Shown here: positions 1 through 6,500 of the stretch, in pieces
Numbering within the stretch: position 1 is the first letter of the stretch
Layout of the letters: the number at the start of each line of letters is the position of its first letter
Source: Actinomycetota bacterium
GTDB lineage: Bacteria > Actinomycetota > Acidimicrobiia > IMCC26256 > PALSA-610
Length of the DNA stretch: 7,250 bases
Reading direction: 5' to 3'
Assembly: GCA_005779345.1 (NCBI GenBank)
Contig: SXJQ01000097.1
Coordinates: forward strand, 1 to 7,250
Program-made: the position numbers and the translations under genes
The notes under the pieces: generated by a model
The model's input: only the letters and a program-made list of their open reading frames with translations
The model's database searches: none
What the model was told of the DNA's origin: nothing

Positions 1-157
1 CGAGAACCTCGCCGCCTCCGAGAGCCGCGTCCGCGACACCGACATGGCCCTCGAAATGGTGAGCTTCACCCGCCACCAGATCCTCATCCAGGCCGGCACC
101 GCGATGCTCGGCCAAGCCAACCAAACCCCCCAAGCAATCCTGCGACTCCTCCAGTAG
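1..157 (+). CDS. fliC: Flagellin, C-terminal end (partial)
   Basis: Flagellin is the filament subunit, exported through the flagellar type III apparatus and polymerised under the cap. Only the last 51 codons are present, in frame from base 2 and ending at TAG 155-157; the gene begins upstream of the window. The visible part is the conserved C-terminal D0 helix: it opens with ENLAASESRVRDTDMALEM, matching the usual ENxxAxxSRIxDxDxAxE pattern, and continues through QILIQAGTAMLGQANQTPQ to a hydrophobic end (ILRLLQ). This helix is needed for export and subunit packing and is the part of flagellin bound by the FliS chaperone, whose gene lies two genes downstream. The variable, surface-exposed centre that would carry glycans lies outside the window. 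Family assignment is secure; the exact paralogue cannot be told from the C-terminus. Confidence 0.95.
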   Translation, partial: ENLAASESRVRDTDMALEMVSFTRHQILIQAGTAMLGQANQTPQAILRLLQ

Positions 158-187
158 CCCACGAGGGGGTCGATGAGGTCTCGGAGG

Positions 188-208
188 CGGCCCCGCCCTC
201 CGGGGCCG
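188..208 (+). other. GC-only hairpin between flagellin gene and fliD
   Basis: An 8-bp perfect inverted repeat (188-195 CGGCCCCG, 201-208 CGGGGCCG) encloses a 5-base loop (CCCTC). It lies in the 76-base gap 31 bases after the flagellin stop and just upstream of the fliD ribosome binding site. There is no T-run after it, so it is not a canonical intrinsic terminator. It could be an attenuator, an mRNA 3'-end stabiliser for the flagellin message, or an inhibitor of fliD translation; which of these is inference. The stem itself is read directly from the sequence. Confidence 0.5.
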
Positions 209-217
209 GGGCGCGGC

Positions 218-230
218 GGAGGAGAAGGAG
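218..230 (+). promoter_or_regulatory. Ribosome binding site of fliD
   Basis: A purine-rich tract contains two Shine-Dalgarno-like cores: GGAGGA at 218-223 (10 bases before the start) and AAGGAG at 225-230 (3 bases before). Only the first is well spaced. The tract supports ATG 234 as the fliD start. Confidence 0.7.
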
Positions 231-233
231 ATC

Positions 234-2618
234 ATGGTCTCGCTGAGTGGCCTGGGTTCGGGCCTCGACACGGAGTCGATGATCAACCAACTCGTCGCGC
301 TCGAGCGGCAACGGGTCACGGTGGTCGAGACTCGCTCCGCGCAACAGACGAGCGCGATCTCGAGTTACGCGACGCTGCGAGCCGGCGTCGCCGCGCTCCG
401 CACCGCCGCGCAGCGCCTCGCCGCGGGTTCCGACTGGAATGCGCTCGTCGCGACCTCGAGCGACGACGCGGTCGGCGTCACCGCGACGAACGGCACGTTC
501 ACCGGGGCGATGTCCTTCCGCGTCACGGCGCTCGCTGCGGCAGGCGCCGTGCGCAGCGCGAACACGATCACGGGACTCGCAACCCGCGTGACGACCGGGT
601 CGGCGATCTTCGTCGCCGCGGGCGGACGCGAGTACGGCTTCTCGTCGCTCGCGGCCGACGACACGGTGGCCATCGGGAGCCACGCGATCGCCGTCACGCA
701 ATCGTCGGGCGGTGCGGTCAAGTCGGGCGCCGCCGCGGTCGCCGCATCGACGATCATCGACGGCACCAACGACCAACTCCAGCTCACGGTGAACGGGGCA
801 GCGAACACCATCACGATCACGGCGGGAACATACGACCGTGCGCAACTCACTGCCGCCGTGCAAGCCGCGCTCGACGCGCAGGGCGTCGGCGCCACCGTCG
901 CGCTCGACGCCGCGAACCAGATCTCGCTCACGACGACTTCCGAGGGTTCGACGGCAACGCTGCGCGTCACGGGCGGCACCGCGATCACGCCCCTCGCGCT
1001 CACGACCGACGCGAGCGACCTCGTCGGCGTCGACGGCAAGATCAGCGTCGACGGTAACGCGGTCCAGACGTTCGGCGACATCACCGCGATCGCCCCCGGC
1101 GACACGATCACGCTCGCGGCAGGCGCGGGCAACATCACCGCGGTCCTCTCGGGCGGGCTGCGCGCCGGGACGATCACGGGCAACCAGGTCACCGTCGGCG
1201 ACGGGTCGCTCGGGGCGGTCGTCTCCGCCATCAACGGCGCACGCGCCGGCGTGACGGCCGCAGCGGTCCAGGTCGGCAACAACGTCTACCGGCTCCAACT
1301 CGCGGCCACGATCACCGGCGCCGACCATGACCCGAACCTCGCGCTCGCCGAGTTCGACAGCTCCGTCGTCGGTTCGCTCACGACGTTGACCCAGGGCGCC
1401 GACGCCACCCTCACCGTCGGGTCGGGGGCCGGCCAGTACACCGTCGCGAGTGCCACCAACTCGATCTCCGACCTGCTCCCCGGTCTCTCCGTCACCCTCG
1501 CGAAGGTGACCGCCGGCGAGGTGACGATCACGCTCGATCGTGACGTCGCCGGGCTCGCCGACAAGGTCGCGGACATCGTCGCGGCAGCGAACGCGCTGCG
1601 CGCCGAGGTCGACAAGGCCACCGCGTACGACGCCGCGACGAAGCAGGCCTCGCCGCTCACCGGCGACTCCACGACACGACGGCTCGTCAGCGAGATCACC
1701 GCGGCGATCACGAACGCCGTCCCCGGAGCGGCTCCCGGAAGCCCCGGCCTCGCGGGCGTCAGCACGTCGAGGGACGGCAAGTTCACGTTCGACCGCACCA
1801 AGTTCGTCGACGCGTTCAACGATGATCCGGCCGGTATGACGAAGCTGTTCTCGCAGAGTTCGAGCGCGACGAACGGATGGGTGACCCTCGTCGCGTCGGG
1901 CGACCGCGCGGTCGCGGGCACGTACCCGATCGCGATCACGACCGCGGCCGAACAGGCAGCCCTGCTGAGCGCGGGGCTCCCGGCGGCAGGGACGACGATC
2001 CGATCCAAGATCGGCACGATCGAGGCCGCGTACACCGTGCAGCCCGGCGACACGCTGGCGACGACCGTCTCGGGGTTGAACGCTGCGTTCGCCGCGGCGA
2101 GCCTTGCCGTCACCGCGTCGATCGACGGCCCGAACATCCGCACGACCGCATCGGCGTACGGGTCGGCGACGACCGTCGAGGTCGCCTGGGACGGATCGAC
2201 GTGGGTGTCCGACGCCGGGGTCGACGTCGCCGGGACGATCAACGGCGTCGCGGGTTCGGGCTCGGGGCAACGGCTCACGATCGACACGACCGACACGACC
2301 GTCGGCGGGCTCGCGATCCTCTACACGGGTTCGGCGACCGGCGCGCTCGGCACCTTGACCTACAACCCCGGGATCGCGCAGCGCATCTCATCGGTGGGCC
2401 TCGCGGCAACCGACTCGTTCGCCGGCTACCTCACATCAGCCGAAAACGCGCGGAAGTCGTCGCGCGACCTCATCGACCGACAGGTCGAGACGATGGAAGC
2501 AAGGCTCACGACCTACGAGAACCGGCTGCGCCGTCAGTTCGCCTCGCTCGAGACGGCGATGGCGAACCTCCGGTCGCAGCAGAGCTGGCTCTCCGGACAA
2601 CTCGCAGGGCTCGGCTAG
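234..2618 (+). CDS. fliD: Flagellar filament cap / hook-associated protein 2 FliD (794 aa)
   Basis: FliD forms the oligomeric cap at the filament tip and folds exported flagellin into place. The start ATG 234 follows a strong purine-rich RBS, and the N-terminus (LSGLGSGLDTESMINQLVALE, residues 4-24) is the classic FliD_N opening, followed by helices to about residue 65. Residues about 180-250 and 309-360 look like beta-helix-beta flagellin hook IN-type modules. The FliD_C core begins near residue 381 (QGADATLTVGSG, then SISDLLPGLSVTL) and continues through the DKVADIVAAANALRAEV helix and the SPLTGDSTTRRL segment. A further insert of about 160 residues (about 549-708) contains a third similar module and the segment DVAGTINGVAGSGSGQRL. 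The C-terminus (residues about 740-794) is heptad-like and ends SQQSWLSGQLAGLG, typical of FliD. At 794 residues it is far longer than the 450-500 usual in enteric bacteria or Bacillus; the excess lies in the exposed middle domains. It is followed 43 bases later by fliS. Confidence 0.95.
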   Translation: MVSLSGLGSGLDTESMINQLVALERQRVTVVETRSAQQTSAISSYATLRAGVAALRTAAQRLAAGSDWNALVATSSDDAVGVTATNGTFTGAMSFRVTALAAAGAVRSANTITGLATRVTTGSAIFVAAGGREYGFSSLAADDTVAIGSHAIAVTQSSGGAVKSGAAAVAASTIIDGTNDQLQLTVNGAANTITITAGTYDRAQLTAAVQAALDAQGVGATVALDAANQISLTTTSEGSTATLRVTGGTAITPLALTTDASDLVGVDGKISVDGNAVQTFGDITAIAPGDTITLAAGAGNITAVLSGGLRAGTITGNQVTVGDGSLGAVVSAINGARAGVTAAAVQVGNNVYRLQLAATITGADHDPNLALAEFDSSVVGSLTTLTQGADATLTVGSGAGQYTVASATNSISDLLPGLSVTLAKVTAGEVTITLDRDVAGLADKVADIVAAANALRAEVDKATAYDAATKQASPLTGDSTTRRLVSEITAAITNAVPGAAPGSPGLAGVSTSRDGKFTFDRTKFVDAFNDDPAGMTKLFSQSSSATNGWVTLVASGDRAVAGTYPIAITTAAEQAALLSAGLPAAGTTIRSKIGTIEAAYTVQPGDTLATTVSGLNAAFAAASLAVTASIDGPNIRTTASAYGSATTVEVAWDGSTWVSDAGVDVAGTINGVAGSGSGQRLTIDTTDTTVGGLAILYTGSATGALGTLTYNPGIAQRISSVGLAATDSFAGYLTSAENARKSSRDLIDRQVETMEARLTTYENRLRRQFASLETAMANLRSQQSWLSGQLAGLG

Positions 2619-2661
2619 CCGGCCGGCCGGGCCCCAGGACGCGGAGATCGGGACAGGACCC

Positions 2662-3060
2662 ATGGCGACAGCTCGGACGAACCCGTACCTGCGTGACAGC
2701 GTGGGGACGGCATCACCCGGACGCCTGCTGGTCATGTTGTACGACAGGCTGGCACTCGACCTCGACCGCGCGACGGCCGCGTGCGAACGCGGCGTGGTCG
2801 AGACCGCGCACGAAGCACTCGTCCACGCCCAAGAGATCGTCGCCGAGCTGCACGCGACGCTCGACGTCGACACCTGGCCGGCAGCCCAGAACCTGCGGTC
2901 GGTCTATGAGTTCCTCATCGAGGAGCTGTCCGTGGCCAACGTCGAGAAGGACGCGGCTCGCGTCGCGGCCTGCCGGCGCATCGTCGCTCCGCTGCACGCA
3001 GCGTGGCGGGAGGCCGCCGGCATCGTGGATCCGCCGGCCGTCCACCGTCTCGGGGCCTGA
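2662..3060 (+). CDS. fliS: Flagellin export chaperone FliS (132 aa)
   Basis: FliS binds the C-terminal helix of newly made flagellin in the cytoplasm, prevents premature polymerisation and helps deliver it to the export gate. The protein has normal family length and is predicted all-helical. Diagnostic segments are NPYLRDSVGTASPGRLLVMLYD at about residues 7-28, matching the family pattern Y-x(n)-TASPxxLLxMLYD, and VYEFLIEELSVANVEKDAAR at about residues 81-100, matching the conserved LYxFIxxxLxxAN segment that helps build the flagellin-binding groove. The ATG start is preceded by only a modest Shine-Dalgarno-like tract (GGACAGGA, 2651-2658). It lies 43 bases after fliD, in the common fliD-fliS order, and 5 bases before the next small gene, so the three are probably cotranscribed. 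Confidence 0.95.
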   Translation: MATARTNPYLRDSVGTASPGRLLVMLYDRLALDLDRATAACERGVVETAHEALVHAQEIVAELHATLDVDTWPAAQNLRSVYEFLIEELSVANVEKDAARVAACRRIVAPLHAAWREAAGIVDPPAVHRLGA

Positions 3061-3065
3061 TCCCG

Positions 3066-3371
3066 ATGACGCTCGATCCCCGCTGGGTCGGTGTGCTCGA
3101 CGCCCTCGAGGCAGACGCGGCGCGCGTCGCCGCGTGTGCGGCACGAGACGAGGTCACCGACCCTGCCTATCGGCCCCCCGACGACCTGGGAGCGCTCCCC
3201 GCGACGCTCGCCGATCGCGCACGCGAAGTCATCGCGGCCCTCGACGACGTCGCCGGTGTGCTCGCCGAGCAGCTCGCGGCAATCCGCGCGGAGCTCGGGC
3301 AGCTCGATCGGCGCCCCCGAACCGCGCCCCCCGAGCCCGAACGGCGCGGCGGGTTCGAGGCTCACGCCTGA
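3066..3371 (+). CDS. Small helical protein, possible FliT-like chaperone (101 aa)
   Basis: I do not recognise this protein with certainty. ATG 3066 lies 5 bases after the fliS stop, consistent with translational coupling; a GTG at 3003 in the same frame would overlap fliS by 58 bases and give an Arg/Gly-rich leader unlike a folded protein, so the later start is preferred. The sequence begins MTLDPRWVGVLDALEADAAR, has a first helix to about residue 30, a proline-containing turn (YRPPDD), a long Ala/Leu/Glu helix (about 42-81, coiled-coil-like, ending QLAAIRAELGQLDRR), and a Pro/Arg/Glu tail with no cysteines after residue 24. There is no signal peptide or membrane segment. Size, helical hairpin shape and position right after fliD-fliS fit a FliT-type chaperone (FliT binds FliD), but sequence alone does not prove it; a lineage-specific flagellar protein is the alternative. 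Confidence 0.7.
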   Translation: MTLDPRWVGVLDALEADAARVAACAARDEVTDPAYRPPDDLGALPATLADRAREVIAALDDVAGVLAEQLAAIRAELGQLDRRPRTAPPEPERRGGFEAHA

Positions 3372-3470
3372 TGGGATAGGCCCGCTGCGCCCGTGACGCT
3401 GTGACCGGTGAGGTCGCGCCCGCGGATCCGTCAGGACGCCGCCCGCGGCGCCGATGAGATCGGGTTCAGC

Positions 3471-3479
3471 GGAGGAGGG
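3471..3479 (+). promoter_or_regulatory. Ribosome binding site of the TPR-glycosyltransferase
   Basis: GGAGGAGGG ends 2 bases before ATG 3482, with its GGAGGA core 5 bases from the start. It fixes the start of the TPR protein. The rest of the 110-base gap (3372-3481) holds only short GC-rich repeats; I see no convincing promoter or terminator in it. Confidence 0.7.
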
Positions 3480-3481
3480 TC

Positions 3482-5410
3482 ATGGGCAAGCGGAAACGAG
3501 CCCAGCGGAAACGAGCGACCGATCCCACGTCGTCGGCGCTCGCGCCCCCGAGGCCCGAGCGCGCCGCGCCGACCGGGGCTCCCGCGGCCGACCCGGCGGT
3601 TGCCGTGGAATTCGCGCGCGCCCGGACCCGCTTCGCACAGGGCGTCCGGTCCTACTCCGAGGGTCGGTACGACGACGCGGCTCGGGCGCTCGACGACGTC
3701 TTGGACGTCGTGCCGACGAGCGCCGATGCGTTGTGCGCACGCGGCATGGTGGCCGCCTCGCTCGACGACCGCGAGACCGCGGTCCGCTGCCTGCACGACG
3801 GCCTGAAACTCCTCGGCGGCGTCCCCGACGATTCCACGGCCGAAGCATGGAACGAGCTCGCCGTCTCGCAGCGCGCGCTCGGCGGCGTGAAGAACCTCGA
3901 CGCGGCCGAGGCCACGCTGCGCGTCCTGCTCGAACGACTCGACGACCACGGCCCTGCCTGGCACAACCTCGCGCTCGTGCTCGCCGACCTCGACCGCGTC
4001 GACGAAGCAGCCGCGGCCGCGCGGCGTGCGTCGGTCCTGCTCCCGAACCACCCCGGCGTGTTGACCCTGCTCGGCAAGCAACTCCGCGCCCAGGGCCGGC
4101 TGAGCAGTGCCGCCGCCGTGTTGCGGCGCGCCCGCGCCGCCGCGCCCGACGACGCCGAGGTGATGACCGCGCTCGCCAACGTGCTCTTCTACCTCGGCGA
4201 GATCGACGAGGCGCTCGGACTCTTCCGACGCGCCTGCGAACTGTGCCCCGACTGGCCGATCGCCTGGACGAACATCGGCACGATGCTCTACGCCGCGCAG
4301 GAGACCGACGAGTCGATCGCCGCACACGAACGAGCATTGGAGCTCCAGCCCGACTCGGCGCACTTCCGCATGCGTCGGAGCGCCGCGCTGTTGCAGATGG
4401 GCAGGCTCCGCGAGGGTTGGGAGGAGTACGAGCAACGCCTCGACAACGACCCGCCGCTCCGCCGTTGGGCAGGCACCGCGCAATGGAACGGCGAGCCCGC
4501 CGCCGGGCGCACCCTGCTCGTGTATCGCGAGCAGGGCATCGGCGACGAGATCATGTTCGCGAGCTGCGTGCCCGATCTGGCCGCGGCCGGCGTCGAGCTG
4601 ATCGTCGAGACCGACCCGCGGGTCGTCTCGCTGTTCCGCCGCAGCGTTCCCGGGGTCACCGTGCGTGCGCAGTCCGACGACTGTCTCGCGACCGACGATG
4701 CGTCGGCACCGACCGCGCCCGACGCCGACCTCGCCGTTGCGATGGGCAGCCTCGGTCGGCACTTCCGCGGCGACCTCGCGGCGTTTCCGCGGCGCGCCGG
4801 CTACCTCCGCGCCGACCCACGGCTCGCGGCGCGCTGGTCCGAGCGGCTCGCCCAGGTCGATGGCGCGGGACCCTTCGTCGGCATCTCGTGGCGCAGCATG
4901 ATCCGCAGCGCCGAACGACGACTCGAGTACAGCCGACTCGACGAGTGGGGCGGGATCCTGACGGTCCCGGGTGTTCGGTTCGTGCTGTTGCAGTACGACG
5001 AATGCGAGCGCGAGGTGTGCGAGGCCGAGCGCCGCTTCGGCATCGCGATCCACCGCTGGCGCGACCTCGACCTCAAGAACGACTTCGACGGCATCGCCGG
5101 CCTCATGGCCGGCCTCGACCTCGTGATCGCACCGCGGAACGCGGTGACGATGCTCGCCGGAGGGCTCGGGATCCCGACGCTCGCGATCGGCAACGAGGGC
5201 GACTGGTCCGAATGCGGGACCGGTCAACTTCCGTGGTTCGGCTCGGTCGAGTGCCTGAATCGCAACATTCGCGATCCGTGGGAGGTCGTGCTGCGCGCCG
5301 CGGCCGACCGCGTGCAGCGCCTCGTTCGCGGCGACGCCCCGGTCCACCCGCCGTTCGCACCCCTCCCCGCCGCGGCGTCGCCGTCGGCCTCCGTCTCTCG
5401 AATCGTCTGA
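3482..5410 (+). CDS. TPR protein with C-terminal glycosyltransferase domain, FlmG-like (642 aa); probable flagellin glycosyltransferase
   Basis: Residues 2-11 form a Lys/Arg cluster followed by a Pro/Ala-rich linker to about 41. Residues about 43-330 hold seven or eight tandem TPR units; clear ones read SYSEGRYDDAARALDDVL, ALANVLFYLGEIDEALGLF and NIGTMLYAAQETDESIAAHE. The C-terminal 300 residues resemble the GT-B-like domain found fused to TPRs in bacterial proteins related to GT9/GT41: YREQGIGDEIMFASC (348-362), GISWRS (467-472) followed by AERRLEYSRLDEW, HRWRDLDLKNDFDGIAGLMA, and DLVIAPRNAVTMLAGGLGIPTLAI (from about 546). No signal peptide or membrane helix, so it is cytoplasmic. In Caulobacter FlmG the TPR half binds flagellin and the C-terminal half transfers pseudaminic acid. 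The same architecture, placed between fliD-fliS and pseB-pseC, makes that role likely here, but acceptor and donor are inferred. The pseB start follows after 11 bases. Alternative: another TPR-linked glycosyltransferase acting on a different protein. Confidence 0.85.
   Translation: MGKRKRAQRKRATDPTSSALAPPRPERAAPTGAPAADPAVAVEFARARTRFAQGVRSYSEGRYDDAARALDDVLDVVPTSADALCARGMVAASLDDRETAVRCLHDGLKLLGGVPDDSTAEAWNELAVSQRALGGVKNLDAAEATLRVLLERLDDHGPAWHNLALVLADLDRVDEAAAAARRASVLLPNHPGVLTLLGKQLRAQGRLSSAAAVLRRARAAAPDDAEVMTALANVLFYLGEIDEALGLFRRACELCPDWPIAWTNIGTMLYAAQETDESIAAHERALELQPDSAHFRMRRSAALLQMGRLREGWEEYEQRLDNDPPLRRWAGTAQWNGEPAAGRTLLVYREQGIGDEIMFASCVPDLAAAGVELIVETDPRVVSLFRRSVPGVTVRAQSDDCLATDDASAPTAPDADLAVAMGSLGRHFRGDLAAFPRRAGYLRADPRLAARWSERLAQVDGAGPFVGISWRSMIRSAERRLEYSRLDEWGGILTVPGVRFVLLQYDECEREVCEAERRFGIAIHRWRDLDLKNDFDGIAGLMAGLDLVIAPRNAVTMLAGGLGIPTLAIGNEGDWSECGTGQLPWFGSVECLNRNIRDPWEVVLRAAADRVQRLVRGDAPVHPPFAPLPAAASPSASVSRIV
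3489..3516 (+). repeat. 13-base tandem direct repeat at the 5' end of a coding region
   Basis: AGCGGAAACGAGC occurs perfectly at 3489-3501 and 3504-3516, a 15-base period (five codons). It encodes the overlapping peptides KRKRA and QRKRA in the basic N-terminus of the TPR protein. It looks like a small in-frame duplication. Confidence 0.85.
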
Positions 5411-5414
5411 GGAG
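5408..5414 (+). promoter_or_regulatory. Ribosome binding site of pseB overlapping the upstream stop codon
   Basis: TGAGGAG combines the TGA stop of the TPR-glycosyltransferase (5408-5410) with a Shine-Dalgarno core, 7 bases before ATG 5422. The overlap implies translational coupling of the two genes and selects ATG 5422 over any upstream start in that open frame. Confidence 0.75.
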
Positions 5415-5421
5415 CATCCGC

Positions 5422-6456
5422 ATGTCGTTCTCTCCGGCCCCCGGCCCGACGTCGCACGACGACCTCGACCTCGCCGGCGCCACGATCCTCCGCACCGGAG
5501 GAACGGGTTCCTTCGGCAACGCGTTCGTCGAACGCGTCATCGACGAGTGGCCCGACACCGTCATTCGCATCTACTCGCGCGACGAGTTGAAGCAATCCGA
5601 GATGCGCGCCAAGTTCGGCGATCGCAACCTTCGTTTCCTCATCGGCGACGTCCGCGATCGGCTCCGCATGTCGCGCGCCGCGCAGGGATGCGACATCGTG
5701 ATCCACGCTGCGGCGATGAAGCAGGTGCCGGCGTGCGAGTACAACCCGTTCGAGGCCGTGCGGACGAACGTGCTCGGCGGTCAGCACGTCGTCGACGCAG
5801 CGATCGACGCCAAGGTCACCAAGGTCGTCGCGCTGTCGACCGACAAGGCCGTCAACCCGGTGAATCTCTACGGCGCGACCAAACTCTGCGCGGAGAAGAT
5901 CTTCGTGCAGGGCAACGCGTACGCGGCGCAGTCGCAGACGCGCCTCGCCTGCGTGCGCTACGGCAACGTCGTCGGGTCGCGCGGTTCGGTCGTCCCGTTG
6001 TTCCGTCAGCAGATGGCAGACCAGGGCCGCCTGACGATCACCGACGAGCGCATGACCCGGTTCTGGATCACGCTCCCTCAGGCGGTCGACCTCGTGCTGC
6101 ACGCGCTCGGGAACATGGAAGGTGGGGAGATCTTCATCCCCAAGATCCCGTCGATGCGCGTCGTCGACCTCGCCGAGGCGATGGCGCCCGGCGTGCCCCG
6201 CGACGTCATCGGGATCCGACCCGGCGAAAAGCTCCACGAGCTGATGCTCACCGCCGACGAGTCGCGCCACGCGATCGACGCGGGCACCACCTATGTCGTG
6301 CTCCCCGAGCACTCGTGGTGGAGCGAGCAGACCACCCGGATCTCGGGCACCCCGGTGCCCGACGGGTTCGTCTACTCGAGCGACGGGAACGACCGCTGGC
6401 TCTCCGCGCACGATCTCGCCGGGCTCCTCCGGTTCGCGCCGGCGACCGCGGCCTGA
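5422..6456 (+). CDS. pseB: UDP-N-acetylglucosamine 4,6-dehydratase (inverting) PseB (344 aa)
   Basis: PseB removes water from UDP-GlcNAc and inverts C5 to give UDP-2-acetamido-2,6-dideoxy-beta-L-arabino-hexos-4-ulose, the first step of CMP-pseudaminic acid synthesis; it is cytosolic and uses bound NADP. The protein is a short-chain (extended SDR) enzyme with the nucleotide-binding loop TGGTGSFGNAF at residues 25-35, the segment HAAAMKQVPACEYNPFEA, and the catalytic region STDKAVNPVNLYGATK at 139-154. There T140, D141, K142, Y150 and K154 align with the catalytic set T131-D132-K133-Y141-K145 of the Helicobacter enzyme FlaA1. ITDERMTRFWITLPQAV and IRPGEKLHELML are also typical. There is no membrane domain, which separates it from the larger PglF/WbpM-type dehydratases. 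Length is close to the usual 330-345; about 20 extra polar residues precede the Rossmann fold. R24 just before the glycine loop replaces the Ile/Val often seen there. pseC follows 44 bases downstream. Confidence 0.95.
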   Translation: MSFSPAPGPTSHDDLDLAGATILRTGGTGSFGNAFVERVIDEWPDTVIRIYSRDELKQSEMRAKFGDRNLRFLIGDVRDRLRMSRAAQGCDIVIHAAAMKQVPACEYNPFEAVRTNVLGGQHVVDAAIDAKVTKVVALSTDKAVNPVNLYGATKLCAEKIFVQGNAYAAQSQTRLACVRYGNVVGSRGSVVPLFRQQMADQGRLTITDERMTRFWITLPQAVDLVLHALGNMEGGEIFIPKIPSMRVVDLAEAMAPGVPRDVIGIRPGEKLHELMLTADESRHAIDAGTTYVVLPEHSWWSEQTTRISGTPVPDGFVYSSDGNDRWLSAHDLAGLLRFAPATAA

Positions 6457-6483
6457 GCCTCGGTGTCCGACAGCCGCTCGCAC

Positions 6484-6490
6484 GAGGAGG
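6484..6490 (+). promoter_or_regulatory. Ribosome binding site that sets a TTG start for pseC
   Basis: GAGGAGG lies 10 bases before TTG 6501. The GTG at 6490-6492 is in another frame and meets a stop four codons later, and no ATG or GTG lies in the pseC frame between the pseB stop and 6501. This leaves TTG as the start. Confidence 0.7.
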
Positions 6491-6500
6491 TGTCACGACG

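Noticed and set aside
84..2270. A 728-codon open frame on the minus strand opposite flagellin and fliD
   Set aside because: Its product is Arg/Asp/Gly-rich with no recognisable domain, and it lies antisense to a well-supported FliD. Long antisense open frames are expected at this GC content.
2619..2630. 12-base palindrome (three CCGG units) just after the fliD stop
   Set aside because: It can form only a 4-bp stem in RNA, has no T-run, and the gap to fliS is too short and operon-like to argue for a terminator.
3003..3065. An earlier GTG start for the small gene after fliS
   Set aside because: It would overlap the fliS 3' end and add an Arg/Gly-rich leader; ATG 3066, 5 bases after the fliS stop, is the simpler choice.
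3437..3450. Inverted repeat CGCCG-CCCG-CGGCG in the gap before the TPR-glycosyltransferase
   Set aside because: A 5-bp GC stem with no T-run is expected by chance in such GC-rich sequence.
3450..3457. GCCGATGA, one base off the sigma-28 (FliA) -10 consensus GCCGATAA, upstream of the TPR-glycosyltransferase
   Set aside because: The -35 position about 15 bases upstream reads GTCAG rather than CTAAA, and short GC-rich matches are common here. It is not enough to call a promoter without start-site data.
3431..5347. A 638-codon open frame on the minus strand opposite the TPR-glycosyltransferase
   Set aside because: It is low-complexity and rich in Arg, Glu, Ala and Val with no family features, while the + strand frame encodes clear TPR units and glycosyltransferase motifs.
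3454..5421. Upstream extension of the pseB frame to give a 1000-residue protein
   Set aside because: The extension overlaps the TPR-glycosyltransferase in another frame and is an Arg-rich nonsense translation. A proper RBS and the PseB fold begin only at about 5408-5480.
5224..6483. A 419-codon minus-strand open frame opposite pseB
   Set aside because: It is a compositional shadow of pseB, whose catalytic motifs are intact on the + strand.
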